The translations under genes were made by a program, and so were the position numbers. DNA of 64,000 bases from CALEMW01 sp964343835 (GTDB taxonomy: Bacteria; Krumholzibacteriota; Krumholzibacteriia; LZORAL124-64-63): assembly GCA_964343835.1 (NCBI GenBank), contig CAYFKR010000012.1:1-64000 (forward strand), in the 5' to 3' direction. The notes below the pieces were generated by a model, which did no database searches, was not told the DNA's origin, and saw nothing but the letters and a program-made list of their open reading frames with translations. Numbering within the stretch: position 1 is the first letter of the stretch; each line of letters starts with the position of its first letter. Below are positions 1 through 8,002 of this stretch, in pieces.

Positions 1-121
1 TCCCACGGGACCGGTCGACCGATCGCGGTCGGCGGATCGACGTCCGGGGGTTGACAACGCCGTCCCCGGGCCGGCGGGACACCACCGACCACCTCCAGGA
101 GCGAAGCGGATCATAACATAG
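1..121. other. Left edge, no assignable gene
   Basis: One plus-strand frame stays open from the edge to a TAG at 119-121 (39 codons) and a second stays open to about 112, so the tail of a plus-strand gene may lie here. The strong plus-strand terminator that follows supports this. The residues are too few and too arginine/proline-rich to name a product. A TTGACA at 51-56 has no -10 partner at 16-18 bases. On the minus strand a GGAGG at 93-97 precedes possible GTG codons, so a minus-strand start running off the edge cannot be excluded. Confidence 0.3.
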
Positions 122-161
122 GCCGCGGCCCGGTTTCCCACAAACCGGGCCGCGGCTTTTT
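122..161 (+). terminator. Rho-independent terminator
   Basis: A perfect 15-bp GC-rich stem (122-136 with 142-156) closes a 5-base loop and is followed directly by five T (157-161). The T run is on the plus strand, so it ends a plus-strand transcript entering from the left edge. The same stem lies ten bases past the marR stop and could also slow minus-strand transcription, but no U tract follows on that side. Confidence 0.85.
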
Positions 162-170
162 CCGAACGGG

Positions 171-584
171 CTAGCGGATCCGCTCGAGCATCCCCACCAG
201 GCCGTCCAGTTCCGCGGGAGCGAGGTCGCCGAGGACGGCTCCGTGCAACCCCGCCACGGGCTCGTCCATGCGGGCCAGCAGGTCGCGGCCCTCGGCCGTG
301 ATCTGCACCCGGACCACGCGGCCGTCGTCCGGGTCGGTTCTTCGCTCGGCGAACCCGGCCGCCACGAGTCTGTCCACCAGCCGCGTCACGTCGGGCACCT
401 GGCTGATCATGTCGTCGGCGATGCTCCTGCTCGGGCGCCCCTCGGGCCCGGCCCCGCGCAGGATGCGCAGGACGTTGTACTGGGGCACCGTCAGGCCCCA
501 CTCCCGCATGAAGCGGGCGAGTCGACGGTTGAAGCGGTCGCTGGCGCTGACCAGGGCCACGAAGGCGCGTTCGGTCCGATCCAT
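171..584 (-). CDS. MarR-family transcriptional regulator
   Basis: A 137-residue winged-helix regulator of normal MarR length. The recognition-helix region (about residues 52-75, ISQVPDVTRLVDRLVAAGF) and the wing (DPDDGRVVRVQIT, about 83-96) are clear. It probably acts as a dimeric cytoplasmic repressor. The ATG at 584 has AGGAGG a few bases upstream, and that Shine-Dalgarno overlaps the stop of the pirin gene nine bases away, so the two are co-transcribed and probably translationally coupled. Regulation of the pair by this protein is inferred; an 11-base palindrome upstream of pirin is a candidate operator. The ligand is unknown. Confidence 0.9.
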   Translation of the reverse strand: MDRTERAFVALVSASDRFNRRLARFMREWGLTVPQYNVLRILRGAGPEGRPSRSIADDMISQVPDVTRLVDRLVAAGFAERRTDPDDGRVVRVQITAEGRDLLARMDEPVAGLHGAVLGDLAPAELDGLVGMLERIR

Positions 585-593
585 CGGGTCCTC

Positions 594-1292
594 CTAGGAT
601 GCCATGTCCACGGCCACGACCTCGGCCCCGGCTGACGCCGTCAGCATCAGGGCCGTTTCCCCGACGACGGCGGCCCCGTCGCCGGCCGTCAGCCCGATGC
701 CGCCGACCTCCACCTTTCCCGACACCACCTGCAGCCAGACGGCGCGCCCGGTCGCGTCCAGCTCCACGGTCCGCCCCGCATCCAGCCGCGTCCCCAGGAA
801 GCGGGCATCGGCGTGGATGTCCAGGGCGTCGCCGTCGCCGCCGGGTGCGACCAGGACGGCCCAGCGGTTCCGGAGCTCCTCGTCCGTGACGGTCCGCTGT
901 TCATACGACGGCGTGATCCCCGCGCGTTCGGGCAGGATCCAGATCTGCAGCAGGTGGATGGCCTCGTCCGACGACGGGTTGACCTCGCTGTGGGTGATGC
1001 CGGTGCCGGCGCTCATGCGCTGCACCTCCCCCGCGCCCAGCCGTCCCGTTCCCCCGGTGCTGTCCCGGTGCTCGAGGGTACCGGAGATCACCCAGGTGAC
1101 GATCTCCATGTCGCGATGCGGGTGCGTCCCGAATCCGCCGGACGGTGCGATGCGGTCCTCGTTGAGCACGCGGAGGGCCGCGAAGCCCATGTGGGCGGGG
1201 TCGTGGTACGACCCGAAGGAGAAGCTGTGCCGGGCGTCGAGCCAGCCGTGGTCGACGCGCCCGCGGTCGTCCGATCGTCGCGGTGTGATCAT
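594..1292 (-). CDS. Pirin family cupin protein
   Basis: Predicted 232-residue bicupin of the pirin/YhaK type. The N-terminal cupin carries the metal-binding pattern: GTHPHRDMEIVTWVISG (about residues 46-62) and a downstream H/E pair near GITHSEVNPS. Family members bind Fe(II); some cleave quercetin and others act as redox-sensing regulators, so the substrate is open. I start it at the ATG at 1292 because GGGAGG lies six bases upstream; an upstream ATG at 1334 has no such site and adds residues not expected in the family. It heads a two-gene unit with the MarR regulator. Confidence 0.9.
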   Translation of the reverse strand: MITPRRSDDRGRVDHGWLDARHSFSFGSYHDPAHMGFAALRVLNEDRIAPSGGFGTHPHRDMEIVTWVISGTLEHRDSTGGTGRLGAGEVQRMSAGTGITHSEVNPSSDEAIHLLQIWILPERAGITPSYEQRTVTDEELRNRWAVLVAPGGDGDALDIHADARFLGTRLDAGRTVELDATGRAVWLQVVSGKVEVGGIGLTAGDGAAVVGETALMLTASAGAEVVAVDMAS

Positions 1293-1339
1293 AGTGTTCC
1301 TCCCGGATCCGAGCCTGGAGGACAAGGAATACACGATTG

Positions 1340-1350
1340 GTTGTTACAAC
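1340..1350. promoter_or_regulatory. Candidate MarR operator palindrome
   Basis: GTTGTTACAAC is a perfect 11-base inverted repeat around a single central base, in the 87-base gap upstream of pirin-marR. It is unusually AT-rich for this sequence. MarR proteins commonly bind such short palindromes over their own promoters. Binding is inferred; no good -35/-10 pair was found around it, only a weak TATTCC-like -10 near 1326-1331 on the minus strand. Confidence 0.35.
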
Positions 1351-1379
1351 AAGCTTTGGAGTCGAAAAAGACGCGATCG

Positions 1380-2384
1380 TCAGGAAGCACGATGGGCCTC
1401 CAGCAACCGCAACGCCGCCTCGGTGGCCGGCACCCGCCCGTCGCGCACGTCCGCTTCCAGCCCGGGAAGCAGCTCCGCCACGACCGGATCCTCGCGCAGA
1501 GCGAGCAGCAGCCGGTCCTCCACCAGCGACCACATCCAGCGCAGCTGCTGGTCGCGTCGGCGGCTCTCCAGCTCGCCGTTGGCGGTCATCACCTCGCGAT
1601 GACGCTCCAGCTCGCCCCACAGCTCGTCCAGGCGCAGCTCCTCCATGGCGCTCACCGTGAGCACGGGCACCGTCCAGTCGGGATGGGGCGGGCGCATGTA
1701 GTGCAGGGCCTGGCGCAGCTCGGCGGCGGCGCGCTCGGCCGGCTCGGCGCCGGGGCCGTCGGCCTTGTTCACCGCCAGCACGTCGGCCAGCTCCATGACG
1801 CCGCGCTTGATGCCCTGGAGCTCGTCGCCGGCGCCGGCGAGGGTCAGCAGCAGGAAGACGTCCACCATCTCGGCCACGACGGTCTCGCTCTGCCCCACTC
1901 CTACCGTCTCCACCAGCACCACGTCGAAGCCGGCGGCCTCGCACAGCAGCATGGTCTCGCGGGTCTTGCGGGCCACGCCGCCGAGGGTGCGGGCGCTGGG
2001 CGAAGGTCGGATGAACGCGGCGGGGTCGGTGCCGAGGCGTCCCATGCGGGTCTTGTCGCCCAGGATGCTGCCGCCGGTCAGGCGGCTCGACGGGTCGATG
2101 GCCAGCACGGCCACACGGTGGCCGGCGGCCGTGAGGGAGGTGCCGAGGGCGTCGATGAACGTGCTCTTGCCGGCGCCGGGCACCCCGGTCACGCCCACGC
2201 GGCGGGCGCCTCCGGTGCGGGGCAGCAGCCGGGCGATCAGCTCGCGGGCCAGCTCCTGATGATCGGCGCGGGCGCTCTCCACCAGGGTGATGGCTCGGCC
2301 CAGGACGGCGCGGTCGCAGGCGGCCACGCCGTCGGCGAGCTGGTCGAGGGTGAGCCCGAAGGCGCTGCGGCCGGCGTCGGTCAA
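1380..2384 (-). CDS. meaB: Methylmalonyl-CoA mutase-associated GTPase MeaB
   Basis: 334 residues, the usual length for the MeaB/ArgK G3E GTPases that protect and reload cobalamin in methylmalonyl-CoA mutase. The P-loop GVPGAGKS is at residues 67-74, followed by the switch regions (IDPSSRLTGGSILGDKTRM; ETVGVGQSE) and the guanine-specificity motif NKAD. The start is TTG at 2384, overlapping the mutB stop as TTGA, with GGAGGAGG four bases upstream; no other start fits. Position right after mutA-mutB fixes its role as the mutase chaperone rather than a free-standing kinase. Confidence 0.95.
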   Translation of the reverse strand: MTDAGRSAFGLTLDQLADGVAACDRAVLGRAITLVESARADHQELARELIARLLPRTGGARRVGVTGVPGAGKSTFIDALGTSLTAAGHRVAVLAIDPSSRLTGGSILGDKTRMGRLGTDPAAFIRPSPSARTLGGVARKTRETMLLCEAAGFDVVLVETVGVGQSETVVAEMVDVFLLLTLAGAGDELQGIKRGVMELADVLAVNKADGPGAEPAERAAAELRQALHYMRPPHPDWTVPVLTVSAMEELRLDELWGELERHREVMTANGELESRRRDQQLRWMWSLVEDRLLLALREDPVVAELLPGLEADVRDGRVPATEAALRLLEAHRAS

Positions 2385-4522
2385 GCGCCCTCCTCCAGCT
2401 TCTCCAGCAGTTCGCCCGCCGCCTCGGCGATGACCGTGCCGGGCGGGAAGATGGCCGCGGCGCCCGCGGCGCGCAGGGCGTCGTGGTCGTCGGGCGGGAT
2501 CACGCCGCCGGCGACGATGAGGATGTCGGGTCGGCCGGCGTCGGCCAGGGCGTCGCGCAGGGCGGGTACCAGGGTCAGGTGACCGGCGGCCAGGGAGCTC
2601 ACGCCCACCACGTGGACGTCGTTCTCCACGGCCTGGCGGGCCGTCTCCTCCGGCGTCTGGAACAGGGGACCGACGTCCACGTCGAAGCCCATGTCCGCGA
2701 ACGCGGTGGCGATGACCTTCTGGCCGCGGTCGTGGCCGTCCTGGCCCATCTTGGCCACCAGGATGCGCGGCCGGCGTCCCTCGCGTTCCGCGAAAGCGTC
2801 CACCCGCTGCCGGATGCCGCTCATGTGGTCGTGACCCTCGCCCATCTCTCCGCTGTACACTCCGCTGATGGCGTTGATGTCGGCCCGGTGCCGCCCGTAG
2901 ACGCGCTCCAGGGCTTCGCTGATCTCACCCACCGTAGCCCGGGCGCGGGCCGCGCGCACCGCCAGGTCCAGCAGGTTGCCGTGGCCGGTGCGGGCCGCCG
3001 ACTCCAGGTCTGCCAGGGCCGTCTCCACGGCCGCGGCGTCGCGGCCGGCCTTCAGCTCGCGCAGCCGCGCCAGCTGGGCCTCCCGCACCTCCGAGTTGTC
3101 CACCTTGAGGACCTCGACGGGTTCCTCGTCCGCCACCACGTGGCGGTTCACCCCGACCACCGTCTGGCGGCCGGAGTCGATGCGGGCCTGGGTGCGGGCC
3201 GCAGCCTCCTCGATGCGGCGCTTGGGCACGCCGGCCTCGATGGCCCGGGCCATGCCGCCCAGCTCCTCCACCTCGCGCAGGTGCTCCCACGCCCGGTCGG
3301 CCAGCTCGCGGGTCAGGCGCTCCACGTAGAAGCTGCCCGCCCAGGGATCCACGGTGCGGCAGGTGTCGGTCTCCTGCTGCAGGAAGAGCTGCGTGTTGCG
3401 GGCGATGCGGGCGCTGAAGTCCGTGGGCAGGGCCAGGGCCTCGTCCAGGGAGTTCGTGTGCAGGGACTGGGTGTGCCCCTGGGTCGCCGCCATGGCCTCC
3501 ACGCAGGTCCGGGTGACGTTGTTGTAGACGTCCTGGGCCGTCAGGCTCCAGCCGGAGGTCTGGCTATGGGTCCGCAGGGACATGGACTTCGGGTTCGCGG
3601 GCTCGAAGCCCTTCACGAGGCGGGCCCATAGCATGCGCGCGGCGCGCATCTTGGCCACCTCCATGAACACGTTCATGCCCACGGCCCAGAAGAATGACAG
3701 GCGCGGCGCGAAGTCGTCAACCTTCAGCCCGGCGGCGGTGCCGGTGCGCAGGTACTCCACGCCGTCGGCCAGGGTGTAGGCCAGCTCCAGGTCCGCCGTC
3801 GCCCCGGCCTCCTGCATGTGGTAGCCGGAGATGGAGATGGAGTTGAACCGCGGCATGTTCGCCGACGTGTAGGCGAAGATGTCCCCGATGATCCGCATGC
3901 TCGGCGCCGGCGGATAGATGTACGTGTTGCGGACCATGAACTCCTTGAGGATGTCGTTCTGGATGGTCCCCGCCAGCTTCTCCGGCGGCACGCCCTGCTC
4001 CTCGGCGGCCACGATGTACAGGGCCATGATCGGCAGCACGGCGCCGTTCATGGTCATGGACACGCTCATGCGGTCCAGGGGGATGCCGTCGAAGAGGATC
4101 CGCATGTCGGCGATGGAGTCGATGGCCACGCCGGCCATGCCCACGTCCCCCACCACCCGCGGGTGGTCGCTGTCGTAGCCGCGGTGGGTGGCCAGGTCGA
4201 AGGCGATGGACAGCCCCTTCTGCCCCGCCGCCAGGTTGCGACGGTAGAACGCGTTGCTCTCCTCGGCGGTGGAGAAGCCCGCGTACTGGCGCACGGTCCA
4301 GGGGCGCTGCACGTACATGGTGGGGTACGGGCCGCGCAGGAACGGCGGCATGCCGGGGACGGTGTCCAGGTGGTCGAGGCCGGCCAGGTCGTCGGGGCCG
4401 TAGGACGGCTTCACCGCGATGCCTTCCGGCGTGAGCCAGGGCTCGGCCTCAGCCGGAGCGGCAACCGTCTTCGTCTCGGCGTCGTTCAGGGGGACCGTCG
4501 TGTAGTCGGGGAACCGGGTCAT
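2381..4522 (-). CDS. mutB: Methylmalonyl-CoA mutase large (catalytic) subunit
   Basis: Predicted 713 residues. The N-terminal TIM-barrel domain binds the CoA ester (PYPTMYVQRPWTVRQYAGFS near residue 64 onward, with the active-site Tyr). The C-terminal domain has the B12 motif DxHxxG as DGHDRG, with the lower axial ligand His597. It interconverts (R)-methylmalonyl-CoA and succinyl-CoA using adenosylcobalamin. The ATG at 4522 overlaps the mutA stop (ATGA) and has GTGGAGG upstream; the frame stays open far upstream but that stretch is only antisense/off-frame mutA sequence. It is coupled to mutA before and meaB after. An epimerase gene is not in the window. Confidence 0.97.
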   Translation of the reverse strand: MTRFPDYTTVPLNDAETKTVAAPAEAEPWLTPEGIAVKPSYGPDDLAGLDHLDTVPGMPPFLRGPYPTMYVQRPWTVRQYAGFSTAEESNAFYRRNLAAGQKGLSIAFDLATHRGYDSDHPRVVGDVGMAGVAIDSIADMRILFDGIPLDRMSVSMTMNGAVLPIMALYIVAAEEQGVPPEKLAGTIQNDILKEFMVRNTYIYPPAPSMRIIGDIFAYTSANMPRFNSISISGYHMQEAGATADLELAYTLADGVEYLRTGTAAGLKVDDFAPRLSFFWAVGMNVFMEVAKMRAARMLWARLVKGFEPANPKSMSLRTHSQTSGWSLTAQDVYNNVTRTCVEAMAATQGHTQSLHTNSLDEALALPTDFSARIARNTQLFLQQETDTCRTVDPWAGSFYVERLTRELADRAWEHLREVEELGGMARAIEAGVPKRRIEEAAARTQARIDSGRQTVVGVNRHVVADEEPVEVLKVDNSEVREAQLARLRELKAGRDAAAVETALADLESAARTGHGNLLDLAVRAARARATVGEISEALERVYGRHRADINAISGVYSGEMGEGHDHMSGIRQRVDAFAEREGRRPRILVAKMGQDGHDRGQKVIATAFADMGFDVDVGPLFQTPEETARQAVENDVHVVGVSSLAAGHLTLVPALRDALADAGRPDILIVAGGVIPPDDHDALRAAGAAAIFPPGTVIAEAAGELLEKLEEGA

Positions 4523-6411
4523 GCCTCCACCCCCTCGGTGCGGAGCAGGGTGCGCAGGACGTCCAGGACGTCGCAGCCCACGTGGATGAAGTGATCGACG
4601 CCGGCCTCGCGCCATTCGGCCTCGCGATCGCCGGGTCGGCCTGCGAGGACGACAGCGGCGGCGCCCGCGGCCTTCAGGGCGCGGGCGGTGGCGGCGGCCT
4701 GCTCGGCGTAGACGTCGTCGGAGGAGCAGATCACGGCGATGCCGGCTCCGGAGTCGCGGAAGGCGGCCGCGGCCTGGTCGGGTCCGTCGCTGCCGCCGGA
4801 GGGCAGGGCCTCGAGCCCTCCCGCTTCCAGCATGTTGCGGCTCCACCCGGAGCGGGCGGTATGGACGGCCACCGGGCCGAGGGCGGCCAGGAAGGCCCGG
4901 GGGCGGGCGCCGGTGTCGCGAAGCCGAGCGTCCGATGCGTCCCTGAGGACCTCGAAGGCCGCCGCGGGCCGGCGCTCGGGGAACGCGGCCACGGTCATGG
5001 GCTCGCCGCCGGGACGCGCGAGGGCGCCCGGAGCGTTCCATTCCGCGCGGAGCGCGTCCAGATCGGGCGCAACGGCTTCGGGCAGGGTCTCCCCGAGGTT
5101 CGGGAACTCGCTGACGCCGGTGACGGGGGCCTTGCGCTTCGCCGCGGCCCGGTCGCGCTGGGCGGCGACCTCGTCCACCCGCTCCTTGAGCCAGCCGTCG
5201 GCCAGCACGGCGGCCATGCCGCCGCGTCCCTCGATCTCCTGGAACAGGGCCCAGCCCCGTTCGCAGAGCTCGTCGGTGAGGGATTCCACGAACCAGCTGC
5301 CGGCGGCGGGATCGGCCACGCGGCCCAGGTGGGATTCCTGCTCGAGGATGATGGGGATGTTGCGCGCGATGCGACGCCCCAGCCGCCCGGTGGGCCCGAG
5401 CAGATGGTCGAAGGGCGTGACCGTCACGATGTCGGCGCCGCCCACGGCCGCGGCGAAAGCGCCGGTGGTGGACCGCAGGATGTTCACCCAGGGATCGCGC
5501 CTGGTGAGCATGCGCACCGAGGTGCGGGCATGGAGGCGGACGGGCTCGTCGGAACCGCCGGCGGCCTGCATCAGTCGGGCCCAGAGCACCCGGGCGGCCC
5601 GCAGCTTGGCGATGTCCAGGAAGAAGGTGGCGCCCGTGCTCATGCAGATCTGGACCTGGGCGGATGCCTCGTCCAGCGTGAGGCCGGCGTCGGTCATGGC
5701 CTTCAGGTAGCTCAGACCCGACGATAGGGCGATGGCCAGCTCCAGATCCGCCCCCGCACCGGAGTTGTGGGCCGGGCAGGTGGAGACCTTGGCTGTGGTC
5801 ACGCCGGGCGTTTCGGAGGCGGAACGGGCCGCCAGCTCCCCGAGCTCGCCGAGCAGCACGTCCAGCGGTACCGGGAGCTTCCCCTTGCCCGCCAGGGCAC
5901 CGAGAGGATCGGCGAGGTGCGATCCGCGAGCCGCCGCGTCGGGCGTGCCGCGCCGGGCGCGCAGTTCCGACATCATGGCCGCGACGGCGGCATAGTGGGG
6001 CCCGCCCTCCACGGCCACGGGCACCTGCGCCAGGTCCACGTGGGCCAGGGCCGCGTCGAGGGCGTCCACCGACACCCCGAGCAGGCCCTTCTCGCCGGTG
6101 GGGTCCAGGCGGAGGATGATGGAGTCGACGCCGCCGTCCAGGTCCTCGCGGACGGTTTCGGCGACCCGGCGGGGGTCAGGATGCAGGTGATCCTGACGCA
6201 GCTCCCAGCCTCTCGGCTGGGCCGGCCGGGGTTCGCCTCCGGGTCGATCCGCGACGGTGTAGAGGGGCTGGTAGGTGACGCCCTCCACCGTCGGCGTGAC
6301 GAGCCGTCGCTCGAACGATGCACCGCCGAGATCCCGCTCCACGGCCTCGCGCCAGCGCTCGGCCGGAATGGGCGGGAAGATGTCGGTGAGTCTGAACTCA
6401 TTGTCCAACAA
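4519..6411 (-). CDS. mutA: Methylmalonyl-CoA mutase small subunit
   Basis: 630 residues, homologous to the large subunit but with a degenerate cobalamin domain. The C-terminal Rossmann half is present (VICSSDDVYAEQAAATARAL, then GVDHFIHVGCDVLDVL) but lacks the DxHxxG ligand motif, as expected for the structural subunit of the heterodimer. The start is TTG at 6411: AGGAGG sits seven bases upstream and the next codon is also TTG. It is first gene of the mutA-mutB-meaB unit. The heterodimeric MutAB layout, rather than a single-chain enzyme, is common in actinobacteria, bacteroidetes and related groups. Confidence 0.95.
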   Translation of the reverse strand: MLDNEFRLTDIFPPIPAERWREAVERDLGGASFERRLVTPTVEGVTYQPLYTVADRPGGEPRPAQPRGWELRQDHLHPDPRRVAETVREDLDGGVDSIILRLDPTGEKGLLGVSVDALDAALAHVDLAQVPVAVEGGPHYAAVAAMMSELRARRGTPDAAARGSHLADPLGALAGKGKLPVPLDVLLGELGELAARSASETPGVTTAKVSTCPAHNSGAGADLELAIALSSGLSYLKAMTDAGLTLDEASAQVQICMSTGATFFLDIAKLRAARVLWARLMQAAGGSDEPVRLHARTSVRMLTRRDPWVNILRSTTGAFAAAVGGADIVTVTPFDHLLGPTGRLGRRIARNIPIILEQESHLGRVADPAAGSWFVESLTDELCERGWALFQEIEGRGGMAAVLADGWLKERVDEVAAQRDRAAAKRKAPVTGVSEFPNLGETLPEAVAPDLDALRAEWNAPGALARPGGEPMTVAAFPERRPAAAFEVLRDASDARLRDTGARPRAFLAALGPVAVHTARSGWSRNMLEAGGLEALPSGGSDGPDQAAAAFRDSGAGIAVICSSDDVYAEQAAATARALKAAGAAAVVLAGRPGDREAEWREAGVDHFIHVGCDVLDVLRTLLRTEGVEA

Positions 6412-6477
6412 GATGTTGCCTCCTGTGGAGACCGGATCCGCAAGGGCCGTCCTGCCCCGCGGTACAGCTCGTGGGGA

Positions 6478-6506
6478 ACGTTAGGAACCGGCCTGTTAAT
6501 TCGCAA
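6478..6506 (-). promoter_or_regulatory. Possible promoter of mutA-mutB-meaB
   Basis: TTGCGA (6501-6506), 17 bases, then TAACGT (6478-6483) on the minus strand, about 65 bases before the TTG start. Match to sigma-70 consensus is moderate. It lies in the most AT-rich part of the 169-base gap between gatB and mutA; the remainder of that gap shows only an imperfect GC-rich inverted repeat just past the gatB stop. Confidence 0.35.
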
Positions 6507-6580
6507 ACAAAGATTGCCCGCCGCGGGGCCTCGCTTCAGGATGGAGCCCGGACGCCGCCCCTACAAGGCCAATCTCCAGG

Positions 6581-8002
6581 TCAGGGCGGCGCGAGGCGAT
6601 CCCTCAGCAGGGCGGCGGCCCGACGCGGATCCGCCCGGCCCCCGCTCAACTCCACCACGCGGCCCACGAACCAGCCCAGCAGCTCCGTGCGCCCGGCCCG
6701 GCAGGCCTCCGCCTCGTCCGGTGCGGCGGCGACGGCCTCGTCGACCCAGGCCTCGAGACGGGCGTCGTCGTGCTCCACCAGCAACCCCAGCCGTCCGGCT
6801 TCCTCGACGGGATCCGCGCCCTCGTCCAGGGACGTGCGGAGCAGATCGGCGGCGTGACGGGAGGGCAGGCTCCCCGCGGCCGTGAGACAGGCCAGGCCGG
6901 CCAGGTGTTCGACGCTCCAATCCGGATCGGCGAGGTCCACGCCCCGCTCGTTGGCCACGGCGGCGGCGGCTCCCCACAGCAGATTGGCCGCCGCGCGAGG
7001 AGCGGCCCCGGCGGCGACGACCGCCTCCAGGAGATCCGCCACGGCCCGATGCGCGGTGGCGGCCGCCGCCCGCTCGGAGTCGAGCCCCAGTTCGCCCCGG
7101 AACCGGAGCTCCCGTCTCCAGGGCAGCTCGGGCAGGTCCTGCCGGATCGACGTCGGGTCCGGCCTCAGGGGCGGCAGATCGGGTTCGGGCAGATAGCGGT
7201 AGTCGGGCTCGTCCTCCTTGCGCCGCAGCGTCACGGTGCAGCGGCGCTCGGGATCCCAGGTCCGCGTCTCCTCCTCCACCGTCCGGCCCGATGCCAGGAT
7301 CTCCGCCTGACGCTCCGCCTCGTGGTCCACCGCCAGCCGAACGCCCCGGGCCGAGTTCATGTTCTTCAATTCCACGCGCGGTCCCAGTCCGGCGGTACCG
7401 ACCGGACGGATGGAGATGTTGGCGTCGCAGCGCAGTTCCCCCGCCTCCATGCGGGCGGTGGATACGCCGATCCAGCGGGCCAGGCGCTGCAGGGCCCGCA
7501 CGCAGCATTCGGCCTCGGCGCCTGCACCTGGGAAGGGAGCGGTGACGATCTCCGCCAGGGGAGCTCCTGCACGGTCGAAGTCGATGCCGGACGGCCCTTC
7601 GGGACGGTGCTCCAGGCGGGCGGCGTCTTCCTCCAGGTGGAGTCGGGTCAGGGGCACCGTCCACATGCCGTCGGCGGTCAAGCCCTCGATCCTGCCACCG
7701 GTCGCGAGGGGCGGATCGAGCTGGGTGATCTGGTAGTTCCGGGGCAGGTCCGGGTACACGTACTGCTTGCGGGCGAAGAGGGACACCGGCGCCGGCGTCG
7801 CCTCCAGGGCGGCCGCCAGGCGCAGGCCCAGCCCGACCGCCCGGCCGTTGAGGACGGGGAGCGTCCCCGGCAGCCCCAGGCAGACCGGACAGACCCGCGT
7901 GTTGGAGCCGTCGCTCCCGTCAGCCGGGCAGGCACAGAACAGCTTGGTCGCCGTGGCCAGACGCAGGTGGATCTCCAGGCCGACGATCGTCTCGAAGGTC
8001 AC
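6581..8002 (-). CDS. gatB: Asp/Glu-tRNA(Asn/Gln) amidotransferase subunit B
   Basis: 473 residues. The GatB cradle domain starts at once (VGLEIHLRL), with the metal-binding cysteines C23/C25 and C38/C41, the ELKNMNSARGV loop near residue 228 and the YRYLPEPDLP segment. A C-terminal YqeY-like tRNA-binding tail follows. With GatA and GatC it converts Glu-tRNA(Gln) and/or Asp-tRNA(Asn) to the amidated forms. The start is GTG at 8002, overlapping the gatA stop as GTGA. It is the last gene of gatC-gatA-gatB. A stand-alone YqeY protein is encoded separately at 47885-48340. Confidence 0.97.
   Translation of the reverse strand: MTFETIVGLEIHLRLATATKLFCACPADGSDGSNTRVCPVCLGLPGTLPVLNGRAVGLGLRLAAALEATPAPVSLFARKQYVYPDLPRNYQITQLDPPLATGGRIEGLTADGMWTVPLTRLHLEEDAARLEHRPEGPSGIDFDRAGAPLAEIVTAPFPGAGAEAECCVRALQRLARWIGVSTARMEAGELRCDANISIRPVGTAGLGPRVELKNMNSARGVRLAVDHEAERQAEILASGRTVEEETRTWDPERRCTVTLRRKEDEPDYRYLPEPDLPPLRPDPTSIRQDLPELPWRRELRFRGELGLDSERAAAATAHRAVADLLEAVVAAGAAPRAAANLLWGAAAAVANERGVDLADPDWSVEHLAGLACLTAAGSLPSRHAADLLRTSLDEGADPVEEAGRLGLLVEHDDARLEAWVDEAVAAAPDEAEACRAGRTELLGWFVGRVVELSGGRADPRRAAALLRDRLAPP

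Noticed and set aside
51..56. Promoter at the left-edge TTGACA
   Set aside because: No -10-like hexamer occurs 16-18 bases downstream.
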